Notes under the pieces: generated by a model
Told to the model about the DNA's origin: nothing
The model's database searches: none
What the model saw: only the letters and a program-made list of their open reading frames with translations
In this document: positions 22,131 through 34,623 of the stretch, in pieces
Position numbering within the stretch: position 1 is the stretch's first letter
Layout: the number at the start of each line of letters is the position of its first letter
Source of the DNA: Macrostomum hystrix
Taxonomy: Eukaryota; Platyhelminthes; Macrostomidae
Reading direction: 5' to 3'
Length of the DNA: 64,000 nucleotides
Assembly (NCBI GenBank): GCA_950097015.1
Contig: CATNEN010000015.1
Span: forward strand, 156,501-220,500
Program-made: the position numbers and the translations under genes

Positions 22131-25100
22131 TTAAAATATCTTGGCCTGTTCCTCCAACTTCCAGTCCTCCACCTGGCCGGGCGAGACTCCAAGGAGCTTC
22201 AGCTGCTGCTTTCCCACTGCCGGTTGGCATTTGCTGCCGGTCTCACTGAGCACTGCTGAGCACACATCCGAGGCCTGAATTTGGGTTATGCTGCAGTTCA
22301 TTTACAAAGGGCTCCCTGTCTGTTGTGAGCCCGAGTGAGCGGGTGCTGGATCTAGACTGGACTGTCTGTTGTGAGCCCGAGTGAGAGGGTGCTGGATCTA
22401 GACTGTGGACTGTCTGTTGTGAGCCCGAGTGAGAGGGTGCTGGATCTAGACTGGACTGTCTGTTGTGAGCCCGAGTGAGAGGGTGCTAGATCTAGACTGG
22501 ACTGTCTGTTGTGAGCCCGAGTGAGAGGGTGCTGGATCTAGACTGGACTGTCTGTTGTGAGCCCGAGTGAGCGGGTGCTAGATCTAGACTGGACTGTCTG
22601 TTGTGAGCCCGAGTGAGCGGGTGCTGGATCTAGACTGTGGACTGTCTGTTGTGAGCCCGAGTGAGCGGGTGTTGGATCTAGACTGGACTGTCTGTTGCGA
22701 GCCGCCCGAGTGAGAGGGTGCTGGATCTAGACTGGACTGTCTGTAGTGAGTCCGAGTGAGCGGGTGCTGGATCTAGACTGTGGACTGTCTGTTGCGAGCC
22801 CGAGTGAGCGGGTGCTGGATCTAGACTGGACTGTCTGTTGCGAGCCCGAGTGAGCGGGTGCTGGATTACGTTGACGGGATGGTGTAGGAATGAAGGCTGT
22901 GCTTTGATTTGTGCTCGGAATGGCGAACTGCCTGTTCGAACAGAGTGGAAGCTGAGTAAAATCAGCCGTGATCACGAACGGGATATTTTCTCACCCAAGC
23001 ACGCAGAGCTGCCTCGATTCCCATAGGTTTGTTGCTGAGAGAGTCCAGCAGCTGCTTGGCCCTGGCAGCGATGGCCGGCTCTACCTCGCTGGCCTTCAGC
23101 GACTTCAGCTGGTCGAAGCTCGTTTTAGGTATCATCCGAGCTCGTTTCCACGACTGCAATGGTGAGTGTAAAATGTCCCGTGACAGAATTCCAGTCTCTA
23201 CCACAGAACTCTGCAGTTGTTAGTGATGGTGAGTGTAAAATGGCCCGTGACAGAATTCCAGTCTCTACCACAGAACTCTGCAGTTGTTAGTGATGGTGAG
23301 TGTAAAATGTCCCGTGACAGAATTCCAGTCTCTACCACAGAACTCTGCAGTTGTTAGTGATGGCGAGTGTAAAATGTCCCGTGACAGAATTCCAGTCTCT
23401 ACCACAGAACTCTGCAGTTGTTAGTGATGGTGAGTGTAAAATGTCCCGTGACAGAATTCCAGTCTCTACCACAGAACTCTGCAGTTGTTAGTGATGGTGA
23501 GTGTAAAATGTCCCGTGACAGAATTCCAGTCTCTACCACAGAACTCTGCAGTTGTTAGTGATGGTGAGTGTAAAATGTCCCGTGACAGAATTCCAGTCTC
23601 TACCACAGAACTCTGCAGTTGTTAGTGATGGTGAGTGTAAAATGGCCCGTGACAGAATTCCAGTCTCTACCACAGAACTCTGCAGTTGTTAGTGATGGTG
23701 AGTGTAAAATGTCCCGTGACAGAATTCCAGTCTCTACCACAGAACTCTGCAGTTGTTAGTGATGGTGAGTGTAAAATGTCCCGTGACAGAATTCCAGTCT
23801 CTACCACAGAACTCTGCAGTTGTTAGTGATGGTGAGTGTAAAATGTCCCGTGACAGAATTCCAGTCTCTACCACAGAACTCTGCAGTTGTTAGTGATGGT
23901 GAGTGTAAAATGTCCCCTGACAGAATTCCAGTCTCTACCACAGAACTCTGCAGTTGTTAGTGACCTGTAAAAAAGTCATCTAAGCGTCTTCCTGCGTATC
24001 TCCTGCCTCACCTGGGTCTCCAACTCGCAGTGTCCCAGCAGCAACAGGGAAGCCTGCACCACTGTGTGCAAATTGGAATTCGGGTTATTTAAACTACTTA
24101 TCTCCACCAAGCTGTGCCTGTTCAGCTCCGGTGGCGGCTGCTGCTGCTGACGGAATTGCGAGCTGGTCACCTGCCGCTCCTGGGATTTGATCAGCTCCTT
24201 GGCCTTGCTGACCTCTGGCTCTATGCGACTCGTAGACATAACCACCTTGCTGAAGCTCTTATTTTCGATCTCGTTCACCAGCGCCTTCAGTGCTGACGGG
24301 TTTTTAGACTTTCTAGCGCTGAGCATTTCGTTTTCCAGGTCTGCGGGTTAAAGAAAAAAAAACCGTGAACTGCTGACTGCGCAACGCAGTAACGCGCATG
24401 CAACGAAATAAACGATTCATGTCGGTTCAAGTGCTCCCGCACCACCGTACCCCGCTTGTACTCCGCCGCCTCCTTTTTCCTGACGGAGAGTAGCAAAAGC
24501 GCTTCATCGTCCGAGTTGCAGTCCCCCTCCTGCATCTTCTTCACGAGCTCGTCCAGCTGCAGGGACTTGCAGTCCGGGTCCCTGTAGAGACTCAGGGCCA
24601 GTTTGTTGCGGAGTCGCTCCTTCTGCTTCTCGGCTTTCTTAGTTTTCCTCACCACCGCCGTCTGCTCCTCGCGCCGCTTCTCCTTGGCCCGGCGACGCTC
24701 CCGCTTCTCCGCCTTCCGCCGAGCCTCAGCCGCCTCCAACGAGCGGCGAATTTCCTCGCGAGTTCCCAATCGTTTGGCCTCTGAAGCCTCTCTCTGCCGC
24801 TTCTGCTGCTCCTCTCGACGACGCTGCTTCTCCTCTATATCGCGGCGCCGCTCTTCCTCGCGCTGTCGCTCGGCCTCCTCTTCCTCCCTCCGTCTGGCCT
24901 CCTGCGGCAGATGGTTTGAAACCGGTGCATCGACTATGAGATAGATGGTCAACCCTGCTATACACTTTACTGCAGCATCATCACTACTTATTGTACGTAA
25001 AACTTCTGTACGCTCGTATATTCAAAAGAAGCATGATCCAGTATTGTTAGATGTATATGCGTTCGCAGGTAGCTATGCATCCTACTCACCTCCTCCTCCC

Positions 25101-28100
25101 TCCGCTTCCTGTCCTCTCGCCTTCGCTTCTCGATCTCCAGCTTTTTCCGCTCCTCTTCTTCTTCGCGTCGTCGCTTCTCCTCCTCCTCCTTCCTCCTCTT
25201 CTCCTGCTCCAGCCGCCGCTGCTCCGCCTCCTGCTGCAGCCGGATGCGCTCTCTCTCCTCCGCCTCTGGATCCTCGGGCAGCAGCTCCTGGGCCTGCTCA
25301 GCGCGCTGGTAATTCTCCTGCTTTCTCTGGCGCAGCCGCTCACTGCGGGCCCGGCGCTGGTTCAGCTCCTCCGCCTCCTGGGCGGATTGGTTTCGAATGT
25401 TGTGGTCTCCTTTTGACTCGAACTGGTAGCCCAGCAGCTCTTCGCAGTCGTTTTTGTTATTCCCAGCGATGACCTTCAAAGGCTTTCCCGCGGACTCCCG
25501 ATGGGCCTTGACGCTGCCTTCCCAGAGACCGTTTTTGCTCTTCTGCATGAGTGAACGTTCATTTTTAGCTTCGTTCACCAGGTAAGCAACTGTAACATTT
25601 TCGATTTTCAGCCGGAATGTCACAGTGACATTTAGCGGCAGCAGTTTCTGCATCGGCTGCACCAGCCGGTGGTCGCAGCTCCAAGGGTCCAGCCTGTCAG
25701 GAAACCTTTCTGCCAGGCCGTCGAGCTGCCCCAACGAGCGCACGAAGTAGTTGCCGTAGTGCTTCCACTCATCTGATCGCTCGCGCCTGGCCTTCAGTCT
25801 GACCACGTAGTGACCGGCAAGGCGAAACCTCACGTCCACGCAGAAGCCTCGCTGGGTGCCGTTGACGAAAGCGAAGCCATCAGACAGTGAGTCCTGGCCT
25901 TCGGAGTCGATGAAGATGAGCTCCACCTCTATGTCAATGTGAATCTTCAGGGCGAATTGCAGCTCCAGACTTGCCTCCTCGCACGTCACGCAGGGGTCCG
26001 GGTGACTGTCTGGGTGGATTAGCTCGTTCAACTCGCTGTCTGGAAATCCCAGGCCCCCCAGCCTCTCCAGGTCCGGAATGGGAAAGTGCCGAGCATCCCG
26101 GTACCAGGATGGAGAGTTGACAAGGAACTGGCAGACCGGTGTTTCTCTCTGCTGGACAACCAAAGCGAAGGAGCCAGAGTCCGGGGACAGAAATAGGATG
26201 CAGATCCTGCGACCCGTCAGCCAGATTAGCACATTGTTTGCGGGCAAAGTCTGGTTTGATGCATCCATGAGGACGCAGCTCAGCATATCGAGCCTGTACT
26301 GAAACGTGAGGGACTCGAAGATGAGCTGGCGCTCTCCGTTATTTGCTCTTAGCTCTCCAGCCTCTTCGGTTGTGAGGCCAGCTGAAATGAGTGCTGGCCC
26401 CGGCCCAAAATACTGGAGCAGTTCCGAACCCTCTGGCAGCTCTTGGGCGTTCTGGTCAGCTTGCGGGCAGTGAATTACGTAGGTGATGAAATCAGCAGAG
26501 TACGTTCTACCCTGTGTGCCTTTTGTCACTTGTATCACCAGCAAGAATTTGCCACTGCAGGGCGGCACTAATTTGAACTTCACTTCGTCCTTTCTTTCAG
26601 TTCGAGTCCCTTTCGATAAAAAGCGCTTGACGTTTCGTTGCTCCCTGATGGCAGCTCGGGCTTCCTCTGTCAGGCTGTCTTTGTGGATGCTGATGGTGGT
26701 GCTGTACTCGTACTTCTCAGCTGTGAGCTCCTTCAGAAATATCCTGAGCGTTCCAGGTGGAGCGATGATAACATTTAGTGGGTGACTCTGTGGAACCAGC
26801 TGAAATTTATCGATTGAATCTCTGTATGATTCAAAGAATCTCGGCATCCGTTGAAACTCATCGAACGTGAGTGGGCGGGCCAGCAGCTGCCACTGTCTCT
26901 GCTCATCGTCTGGGAAATGTGTCAATATAAGTTTGTCTGGGTCGGTGAGGAAGTAGGCTTCATCGCAGGCGTACACCGTGTGCCCCTCACGTTTCTCAGC
27001 AGATGCAACATTTCCGGACTCGTCCAATAGTGCATAGTTTCCTGTGTCGAAGTCAGAAACGGACGTGGAGCCCCAGTAGGCGTCTATGAAGCGCCACTCA
27101 CCCTCGACGTAGCAGGCGAACCAAGAGCCTACTCGCCTTCCCGGTGAGATTCCGTTCTCGTAGCTAACTCCCTTCTTGGTGCCGTTGATGCGCTGCACTG
27201 GAACATCTGCTAGACTGCGGGAAAGCATTCAACAGGATTAGGGCTTGATAGATCGCAATATACCCTTTGTACATCATATCATTAGCCATGAGAACAGTGT
27301 GCAAGTGCCAAACAGAGGGTTAAAACGAGACTCATTTCTTTATGCGGTACAAAGAGGTATGCTACCACCCGCAGATACCATAATTATTTATACTATATGC
27401 CTGGTAACACCAGACGAATTTCTTTTTTGAAAACTCACTTTCAAATTTCTAACAACAGTAAATAACTATCATAATTAGAAAAATGGAGCGAACTGATTCG
27501 GCGCAAGTAATGAACTCCTTTCGGAAAATTGGAACTGCTAACTTTGGTCCATTCTATCTGTCTATCCGGTTCTCCCTTTGCTGAATTCCCTCACAGGAGT
27601 ACAACTGGTGTAAAATGGCCGAATCGAACTCACCCCAAAAGCCTCTCGAACACGTATTCAACAGTGTTCTCAGACCGCATCAGCCGGATCACATTGTAGA
27701 TGTTAGATTCACCCTGCATCGGTGCGAGCTGCTCCACCTCAGCGGTGCACACAAAATAGAAGGCCGCCCGCACCTTGTCCAGGTTGGAGCTGCTCTTCTT
27801 GAACAGCCTGGCAGCGAAGCTCTGCTCCGACTCGAAGGGCTGCGGCACTTGCGACTTCACGTAGGCGTCTTTTTCCGCGTAGCTTTCTTCTCTGAAGAGC
27901 TCCTCCTTGCGCCTGCGCGGTGGGAATGGAGCCACGGACTTGGCGCGGGGGTCCCTCGGTGCCTGGCCTTTGGTGCGCTGCAATTGGCTCAGCATGGGCA
28001 GAGTGGGGTAGGCGCATGAGGCAATTCTGCCCTCCACATCCTCGTCCAGCAGGTAGGAGCTGAGGTCGATCTCATCCTTGGCTAGCCTGTAGTTCTTGTA

Positions 28101-28154
28101 GTAGTCCAGCTGTTGGAACAGGTCCCGAGTCAGGTGGATGGCCTCAGCCGCCAT
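22131..28154 (-). CDS. KY/hillarin-type transglutaminase-like protein, predicted catalytically dead
   Basis: Six exons: 28154-27634, 27214-25090, 24901-24451, 24340-24012, 23153-22995 and 22274-22131 (1242 residues). All phases agree. A transglutaminase-like domain of the kyphoscoliosis-peptidase/hillarin family spans about residues 110-225 and is recognisable by FERLLGLADVPVQRING and the EGEWRFIDAYWGS core. Large beta-rich KY-associated regions follow to about 600, then a Glu/Arg/Lys coiled coil (about 680-860). The C-terminal exons contain VVQASLLLLGHCE...SWKRA and LKLLGVSPGQVEDWK, resembling the dynein-heavy-chain stalk region. KY proteins anchor cytoskeleton at muscle Z-discs or cell cortex. 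The expected Cys is Glu162 and the expected His is Gly203; only Asp218 remains. A weak acceptor just before the ATG leaves room for an upstream exon. Two introns hold minisatellites. Confidence 0.85.
22325..22862 (+). repeat. 46-bp minisatellite in the last KY-gene intron
   Basis: About 11-12 copies of GGACTGTCTGTTGTGAGCCC plus a GAGTGAGAGGGTGCTGG block and ATCTAGACT; some units gain TG. It lies between exons 22995 and 22274. Confidence 0.9.
23160..23962 (+). repeat. 67-bp minisatellite in a KY-gene intron
   Basis: Twelve nearly identical copies of a 67-bp unit containing GATGGTGAGTGTAAAATGTC and CCAGTCTCTACCACAGAACT. It fills almost the whole intron between exons 24012 and 23153. Homogeneity is high, with only a few variable bases per unit. 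Confidence 0.95.
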
Positions 28155-29050
28155 GCGTGGCAAAGTCTGTTGTTAGACAGTTTAGGTCTGGGAATTGCCG
28201 TTTTTTAGCACTGAGAATGCCTCCGGGCACGAGTTTTATAGTTAGTTTTTCTTTTGTTTTGTCAGGTCATTGCTCGATTATGGCCGAACTCGTCCAACCT
28301 ATTTTATTTTTTAATCTTTTTCATCATTTGACAAGCTGAATTGCATTTTAGCAGAAGATGCGGCTGCTGTACACGCAGGCTTTGTGGCAGGAAAATGCCT
28401 GTCATCCTTTAATAAATTTAAGATAGTAGATATTAAAATAATAACGAACCTGAAACGAATATAATAAGCATGAGGTTCGTTTAAAACCGAGACTGGAGAG
28501 TCAGGGGCGCGCTCACGTTCATAGTTCTCGGAACAATGCGCATTCAAATTCGTGGCATAATTTCTCATAATTCACAAGGCGACAGTGCCTGGGGTTGACC
28601 AGGCGCGCACTCCTTGCCTTCACTGGTTGAGTATTGAATAGGCTACATAATCGGGCATAAGCAGAGCTGCTGCCACATCGCCGTGCTCACCGAAGCGTGG
28701 ATATTTTATTCCTAAGCACTGAATGCATCCTTTTTGCAGTGCCAATTTAGTGCTGCGGAGGCTGCACAGTTTTTAGTTAGCCGCAATTCGGAAGAATGGT
28801 GGAGTTTTTTTAATTACCTTCTCTACGCAGGTCTCACAGAGCTGCATTGAGTTAGTTGTTGCGTCTATTTCAAGGCACGGCACAGATGCGCCTTTGTCTA
28901 TGGCTTTTTATCACCGAAACCAAGAGGGCGATTAATAACGGCACTCAAGCAAATAACTGATTGATTCACACTAGCACTGAATCTCAGATATTGAGCGTGA
29001 GCCTCCACCGGCTTTTCAATTGCTATAGACCCATAAAATTGATTTGAACA
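28155..29050. other. Intergenic spacer between divergent genes
   Basis: It separates the minus-strand KY gene from the plus-strand gene at 29051 and is presumably a bidirectional upstream region. No TATA box or exon could be supported. Confidence 0.4.
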
Positions 29051-32000
29051 ATGTCCTTGCGTTGCACGAGGCCCAAGACATCCAGAGGCTTAGTGATTCC
29101 AGTTCGCCTTTTGTCCAGCTGCCCAACCCCGTCGGACAATGACAATTTCAAGGGCCGTTTGAAAAGGCACTCGCCGGACCAGCGAAACAGCAGCAACCGT
29201 CCGGTAGAGAATGGTAGTGGTGCAACCGGTGGGAATTTGGCACTACAGTGCAGCTACAGGAATCGACAGACTCGAGGTTTCGAGAGCAATGATCAGGTAC
29301 GGCTTCGAATTTATCTAAAAAGCCTCAGCAGCAGCAGCAGCAGCGATGGCAGCAGCTCTGGCAGTATGGTCAATAGGCAGGCCAGGCTCAGAAAGGTAAC
29401 AAAGTGCAAAAAGAATAAAGCAGATGCCACTAATGCAGTAGCCATGAGAACTCAGACATTTGCTGGAGGCGGCCACAGCAGCATGGCATACAAAAATAGC
29501 CACAGTTACTTCCGAGGCGGTCACTGCAACTCGGTGGCTCGTGGCGCCGGCTTCAGGATCTCTAAGGAAGAAGAGTCTGCCATTGGTCATCGCCTGGAGT
29601 TCGAGTTCCTCTCCAAAAGTCCTCTCGGACTGGAACCGGAGTCTCCTGACCCCACAAACGGTCTTGTTGGCGCAGCCAAAATGGCCTGCACAGTTGCTCC
29701 GGACCAGGAAGCAGCTCAGCAAACTGGAGCAACCATCACCAGCCAGAGTGATGCGTCCTCGATGCAGATGGGTTTCAGCGGCGAAGCCCGGGACAGAAAT
29801 CGGCCGACGGAGCCGCAGCCGCAGGAACAGTCGGGCAGTTTCAAACGGGACGGAACTCAAAGGCAACCTGGAACGCGGCTGAAGGAGCTCTTATTAGGCA
29901 TGGAGCCCGGCTACAGGAACACGCGTCAGGCCCGTGCGGTACAGAAAATTAACCAGAAGCGGCCGCTGAAACAGCCTCATCACCGCCCCGTTGCCATCTG
30001 GCGAAGATTGGACCAGACGCCACTTCAGCAGAAAAAGCAAAGGAAGCACAGGCGGTCCGAATCGACGAGCCCGGTTGTCCAAGCAAATCGCAATGTTTAT
30101 GGGCAGCCTGAAGCTCAGTCGTCGCGTCGAACCAGCAGTGCCAGACAATCCTGCTGCTGCCAGGCTGGCCAGCGCCCAACTGGCGACGATGAGTGGCCGC
30201 CGATGCATCTGACTCGCAATCAGCTGGTGAAACCGTGCGTCCGACAATGTGGAACCACGGACTACTCATCCTTCTCAGTTGGCCGCCCTGCCATGGACAA
30301 TCGTTTGATGGCTGGCACGTTCAGCCAGTGGCCGCCACAGTCGCTGCCGTGGCCGCGAAGTCGGATCCAGCTCACAATTCGCGCCGGGGAAGCCACCTGC
30401 CGCCAAGCCACACTCAACAAACAGGCGAAGAAGTCTGCCGCCTCCACCGCTGCTGTTGCCGACCCTGCTACTTCTGCTAATGCTGCCGCAAGCCGCGCTA
30501 ATGAGCGAATTTCGTCAAATCCTACATCGTCAAATTTGTACTGGACTGGCTCGGCGGCTGCCCATCCTAGATCAAAGAGTACAGGTAAGTCTGGTTGAAG
30601 CTTGAGCTAGCCCGAAGAACAGACTGAATATTTTATCAACACGAGCTCAGTCTTCATTGATCCGAACACTCGATTAGACGACATAGGAGAAGGAAGGAAA
30701 AACAGTGGAGGATATGTCGTAGACAGATTTTAGAACTCAAAGTCAGTGATTTGACTCACAGCGGTAATAGGCTCAGAATCGTTTTTGTTTTCTCCATTCG
30801 TCACAGACAAACGCGTCGTCAAAGCCACGAGAAATAACAACAGCAATAACAGCAACGCCAATAACTCTAGCACCATTGCTGGATTCAGAAACTGCGCTTC
30901 CTGCCATCAGTGCCGTAGTTGCTGCAGGTCAAGCTCAGTCTACCGCAAGATTCGCTCCATATACAGCTGGACAAAAGGCTTTAGCGATGAGCAGCTAATG
31001 CGGCAGTTCATCCGACCAGACGACGATGGACTGCGAGCGGCTCTTGAACAGTTCAGGGTTCAAGTCCAGGGGCAAGAGCAGCCGGACGAGCGACTGTTCG
31101 ACTCGAAAGGCGGCCGCGGGCTCTACAGCCTGACTGAGCGGCTGTGTGCGGCGGCGAGTGCCCCGTCGGACTGCCCCAGTGGTGCGACTGCTTCAGCTGG
31201 CGAGCCGCAGTGCGAGCGGTGTCGGCGCGAGCGGGTCTATCTTTACCAGCGCGACACTCGGCCCGCGATTTTGGGTTTGAGGGAGTTCAGCGATGTCCAG
31301 AGCGACAACAGAAACCATCGGCTACATGCCGCCATCGACGAATATTCGACGGAACTTGACTCGAATGCTTCCCATCTTAGCCAGCAGAATCGGAAGCGAA
31401 AGCGGCTGTTTGCACCCTCGCGAGCTCTGAAAAATGCAAACTCATCGGAGCAGCGGGCCAGAAGGAGTGACAGCAGCAGCAGCGATTTAGCAGAGTTACA
31501 GATGTCACCGCATTTTAACTACAGTCGGAGTAAGGTGCCAGCCCACACGCAGCCCCCGCCTCCACAACAGCAGCATCAGTCACTTGTGCATCCGCCACCG
31601 CCGTTTCGCCCTCCACCTTCATCGCAGCATTCATCAGCTCCGAAGCGAGGTGTAGCAACCACCAACTGGGCAGAGAAAGACGCGGCCTCCATCAGCCGGA
31701 GAAACCGTGTGTCCAAGTGAGCCCTTATATTCGTTGGATAGATAGATCAAATCATATTGAAGTTTCAGCGTTTTCATCCTCCTTCTCTTGAAAGTGCTTG
31801 TGGCGCAACAACTTCTCTTCACTCGTTCATTTCCAGAGGCGGCAGGGGCAGGCAGAGTTTCGGACTGTCAGAGCTCGAGCTGTCCCGAATCAGTGGCGCT
31901 CAGACTGCAACTCGTCCGTTGTTCAGAAAACGTCGAGACAGCGCGAGTAGCGATGAGATTGAGCTGAACCTCGGCTTGATGGCTACAAACAGTCAATCTA

Positions 32001-34452
32001 ACCAGAGATCCATTCTTGAGTCGGTGCTCGCTGCGCATAATTCGCAGGATTGTATGCCTCGGAAGCCTCGCTGCTCCAAGGCGACGCACATTGCTCGGAA
32101 TGCGGCGGTCCCAGTCAAGGCATTCAAGAGCACCGTACAGAGCGTTGAGCCATCTCAAAGCCGCAGTTTTGGCGGTAAGGACACCAGCGTTTTCAGCCTG
32201 CTGGAGCTGGGCAGGCGGCGACGACGTCGAAGCGGTCGCGACCGGATGGCAGCGGGTGCAACGCCGAGCAGCCCTCGAGCAGACGGCTGGTTGAACGGCG
32301 CAGGCGCCACTAAAGAAGGTCGAGTGGTTCACAGCGGCTTTGCTGCCAGCGCCATATATGACAGCGCCATTGGGGGCGGTAGCGTCAGATGCGCGCGTCC
32401 GGCCGTTGAGGGCAGCATCCGCTCGAGTCACAATCGAACCTGCAGCGGCAGCGTGAATGCCAGGAAAGTTAAAGGCAAAAATATCATGGAGCTGAGCAGC
32501 AGCGAAGTCACTGAAAGCGGTCTTGGCGCCACGAGCAACAGCAAAACAGTCCAAGGCGGTGGTGGACTCGACACAGAGCAGAGCTCGGATTCGGACAGCG
32601 CCAGTGAAGAGGACGCGCTGAGAAGAAGCGATACCGGTCAGAAAGAATTCAAGACTGGCAAAGAAGTTTCGCGAGACGCCAACAGCGGAACTTACTATCG
32701 GTTTCAGCCACCGAAGTTGCCTCCGATAGTGTGGAACAAAAAGCCTGCTATTGTGTGAGTCCAGAACTGCCTTACTGTACTAAAACGGGCCTCTCTGAAT
32801 TCCAATGCGCTGTTCTAGCGAGCTACACAATCCTACGTGGTACATAATACCACATGGGTACATAATACCACATGGATACATAATACCACATAGGTACATA
32901 ATCCCACATGGGTACACAATCCTACGTGGTACATAATACCACATGGGTACATAATCCCACATGGGTACACAATCCTACGTGGTAGATAATACCACATGGG
33001 TACATAATCCCACATGGGTACACAATCCTACGTGGTACATAATACCACATGGGTACATAATACCACATGGGTACATAATACCACATGGGTACATAATACC
33101 ACATGGGTACACAATCCTACTGTTGTACATAATACCACATGGGTACACAATCCTACTGTTGTACATAATACCACATGGGTACACAATCCTACATGGTACA
33201 TAATCTAACATGGTACACTATCCTACATGGTACATAATCTAGCATGGTACACAATCCTACATGGTACATAATCTAACATGGTACACAATCCGTCCATGAA
33301 TGGTGCAGGCCTGAGCCCGTCTCGACAGCCGGGAGCGAAATGGCTGGCAATGAACAGATCCAGACACCAGAGTTAGCGGCTGGCAATCTCGGCGCCGCTG
33401 GCAACTTTGCGATGCAGCCACAGGTGCCCACTGGTGTGCCTCTCGTGCCTGGCAAGACCACCATCCAGGTGCTGCGCTTTCACAACCCGTCCGTGGGACG
33501 GCCAGTCGAGGCGCCTCTGCGAATACGGCCGCCAAGGTAAGCTGCTTGTTGGAGAAGTTGAAGCGAATTGGCGGCATTGGCAAATCAGGTTCGAGGATGT
33601 GACCCATGCCACCGCAGACGTTCAGTACTGTCCGTCGGTCGACAACGGTCTACCGTTTGCAACTGATTTCATCTTAGCCACTTTTGACATCAGTTTTGGT
33701 CGTTTATTGCGACAGCAAGATGAAGCCCTTCTATATTATGCTCAGATTCTAAAGATTTTGAGCATCTTTTCCACGATCCTTTCGCCACGGTGTCTCCTCC
33801 AAGAGGATTGAAATATCTGTACGCTGAAACATCACCCGCTTAATTAAAGCAGGCCCTGCGTTGCTCAATTTCTACTCTGTGAACTACCCCAATTTCTACT
33901 CTTAGAATTTTAGAGTTAAATTTTATATCGGTCTCTTGAAGGACGCAGCCGTTTGGTTCTTGTTGTGAGTTGTAATATTGGGATTGGGCATTGGGATTGG
34001 GATCGGCCCCCAAAGGCTTCCACCTTTGCCTCCAGGTCTGTTTAAGTCGTGAAACGCTCGCACGGTAGACTCCGCAATTATCGAATGAATCAATGTTCAG
34101 GAACTAATTCTCGATTTGTTCATTTATCCCAAGCCGCCATCGCCTCAACCGTCGCAGATTTTTGAGTCAGCATAGCGAGATGGCGGCCATATACTCAGAT
34201 ACCAGCGGCCTGCTGAATGTGGTGTTGCGTCGCGGCAACTACTCGAACTCCGCCCAGATTAACGAGGCCAGACGGCGCGAGCAGGAGGCGGCGTCAGACG
34301 AGCAGGTGGACGAGAAGACTCAGCCGGCAGCAAATAGGAGCCTGGTGAAGCAGCGGGAGCTGGCGCTCAAGGCCGCGAGTCTGATGTGCGCCGTGGAGAA
34401 GCAGCTGCGCCAGCTGCAGGTGATGGAGCGGACGGCCGCGGCGAATCGCTGA
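29051..34452 (+). CDS. Large disordered protein, unrecognised, five exons
   Basis: Exons 29051-30584, 30807-31716, 31837-32754, 33309-33536 and 34158-34452 join with GT-AG borders and consistent phases to give 1294 residues. The gene is not recognised. The product is rich in Ser, Arg, Gln, Asn and Pro, with homopolymeric Ser and Pro/Gln runs, and looks disordered and basic. Exon 2 encodes a Cys cluster (CASCHQCRSCC) and a CERCRRERVYLY segment. Three short stretches look folded or motif-like: LKELLLGMEPGYRN, EFEFLSKSPLGLE and, near the C-terminus, MAAIYSDTSGLLNVVLRRG followed by a Glu/Arg/Gln-rich helix. The C-terminal exon is the likeliest conserved part. Such composition suits a nuclear or cytoskeletal scaffold, but that is only a possibility. 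AATAAA at 34618 is a suitable poly(A) signal. Confidence 0.75.
32820..33300 (+). repeat. 18-bp minisatellite in intron 3 of the disordered-protein gene
   Basis: About 25 copies of TACATAATACCACATGGG with variants CACAATCCTACGTGG and AATCTAACATGG. The last degenerate units run to within about 10 bp of the AG acceptor at 33308. Confidence 0.9.
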
Positions 34453-34617
34453 GGTTCCGCTGTCTGATTTGTTACTTTCCTGCATTTTTCCTTTAAGTAC
34501 TATTTGTTGCTCCCTCTAGTGCGCCACCCTTGACCAGTACTTTAGCAGTGAAGCGCTATTTCCTTTTTTGTCAGTTGTGCAGTTTTTTTCTCGCGCCGTT
34601 AGTTTCTTAAATTTACA

Positions 34618-34623
34618 AATAAA
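34618..34623 (+). terminator. Poly(A) signal
   Basis: AATAAA lies 166 bp after the stop at 34452. Confidence 0.55.

Noticed and set aside
24603-25472. Plus-strand frames over the KY coiled-coil exons
   Set aside because: Antisense shadows of Glu/Arg/Lys-rich codons; the minus-strand exon chain explains the region.
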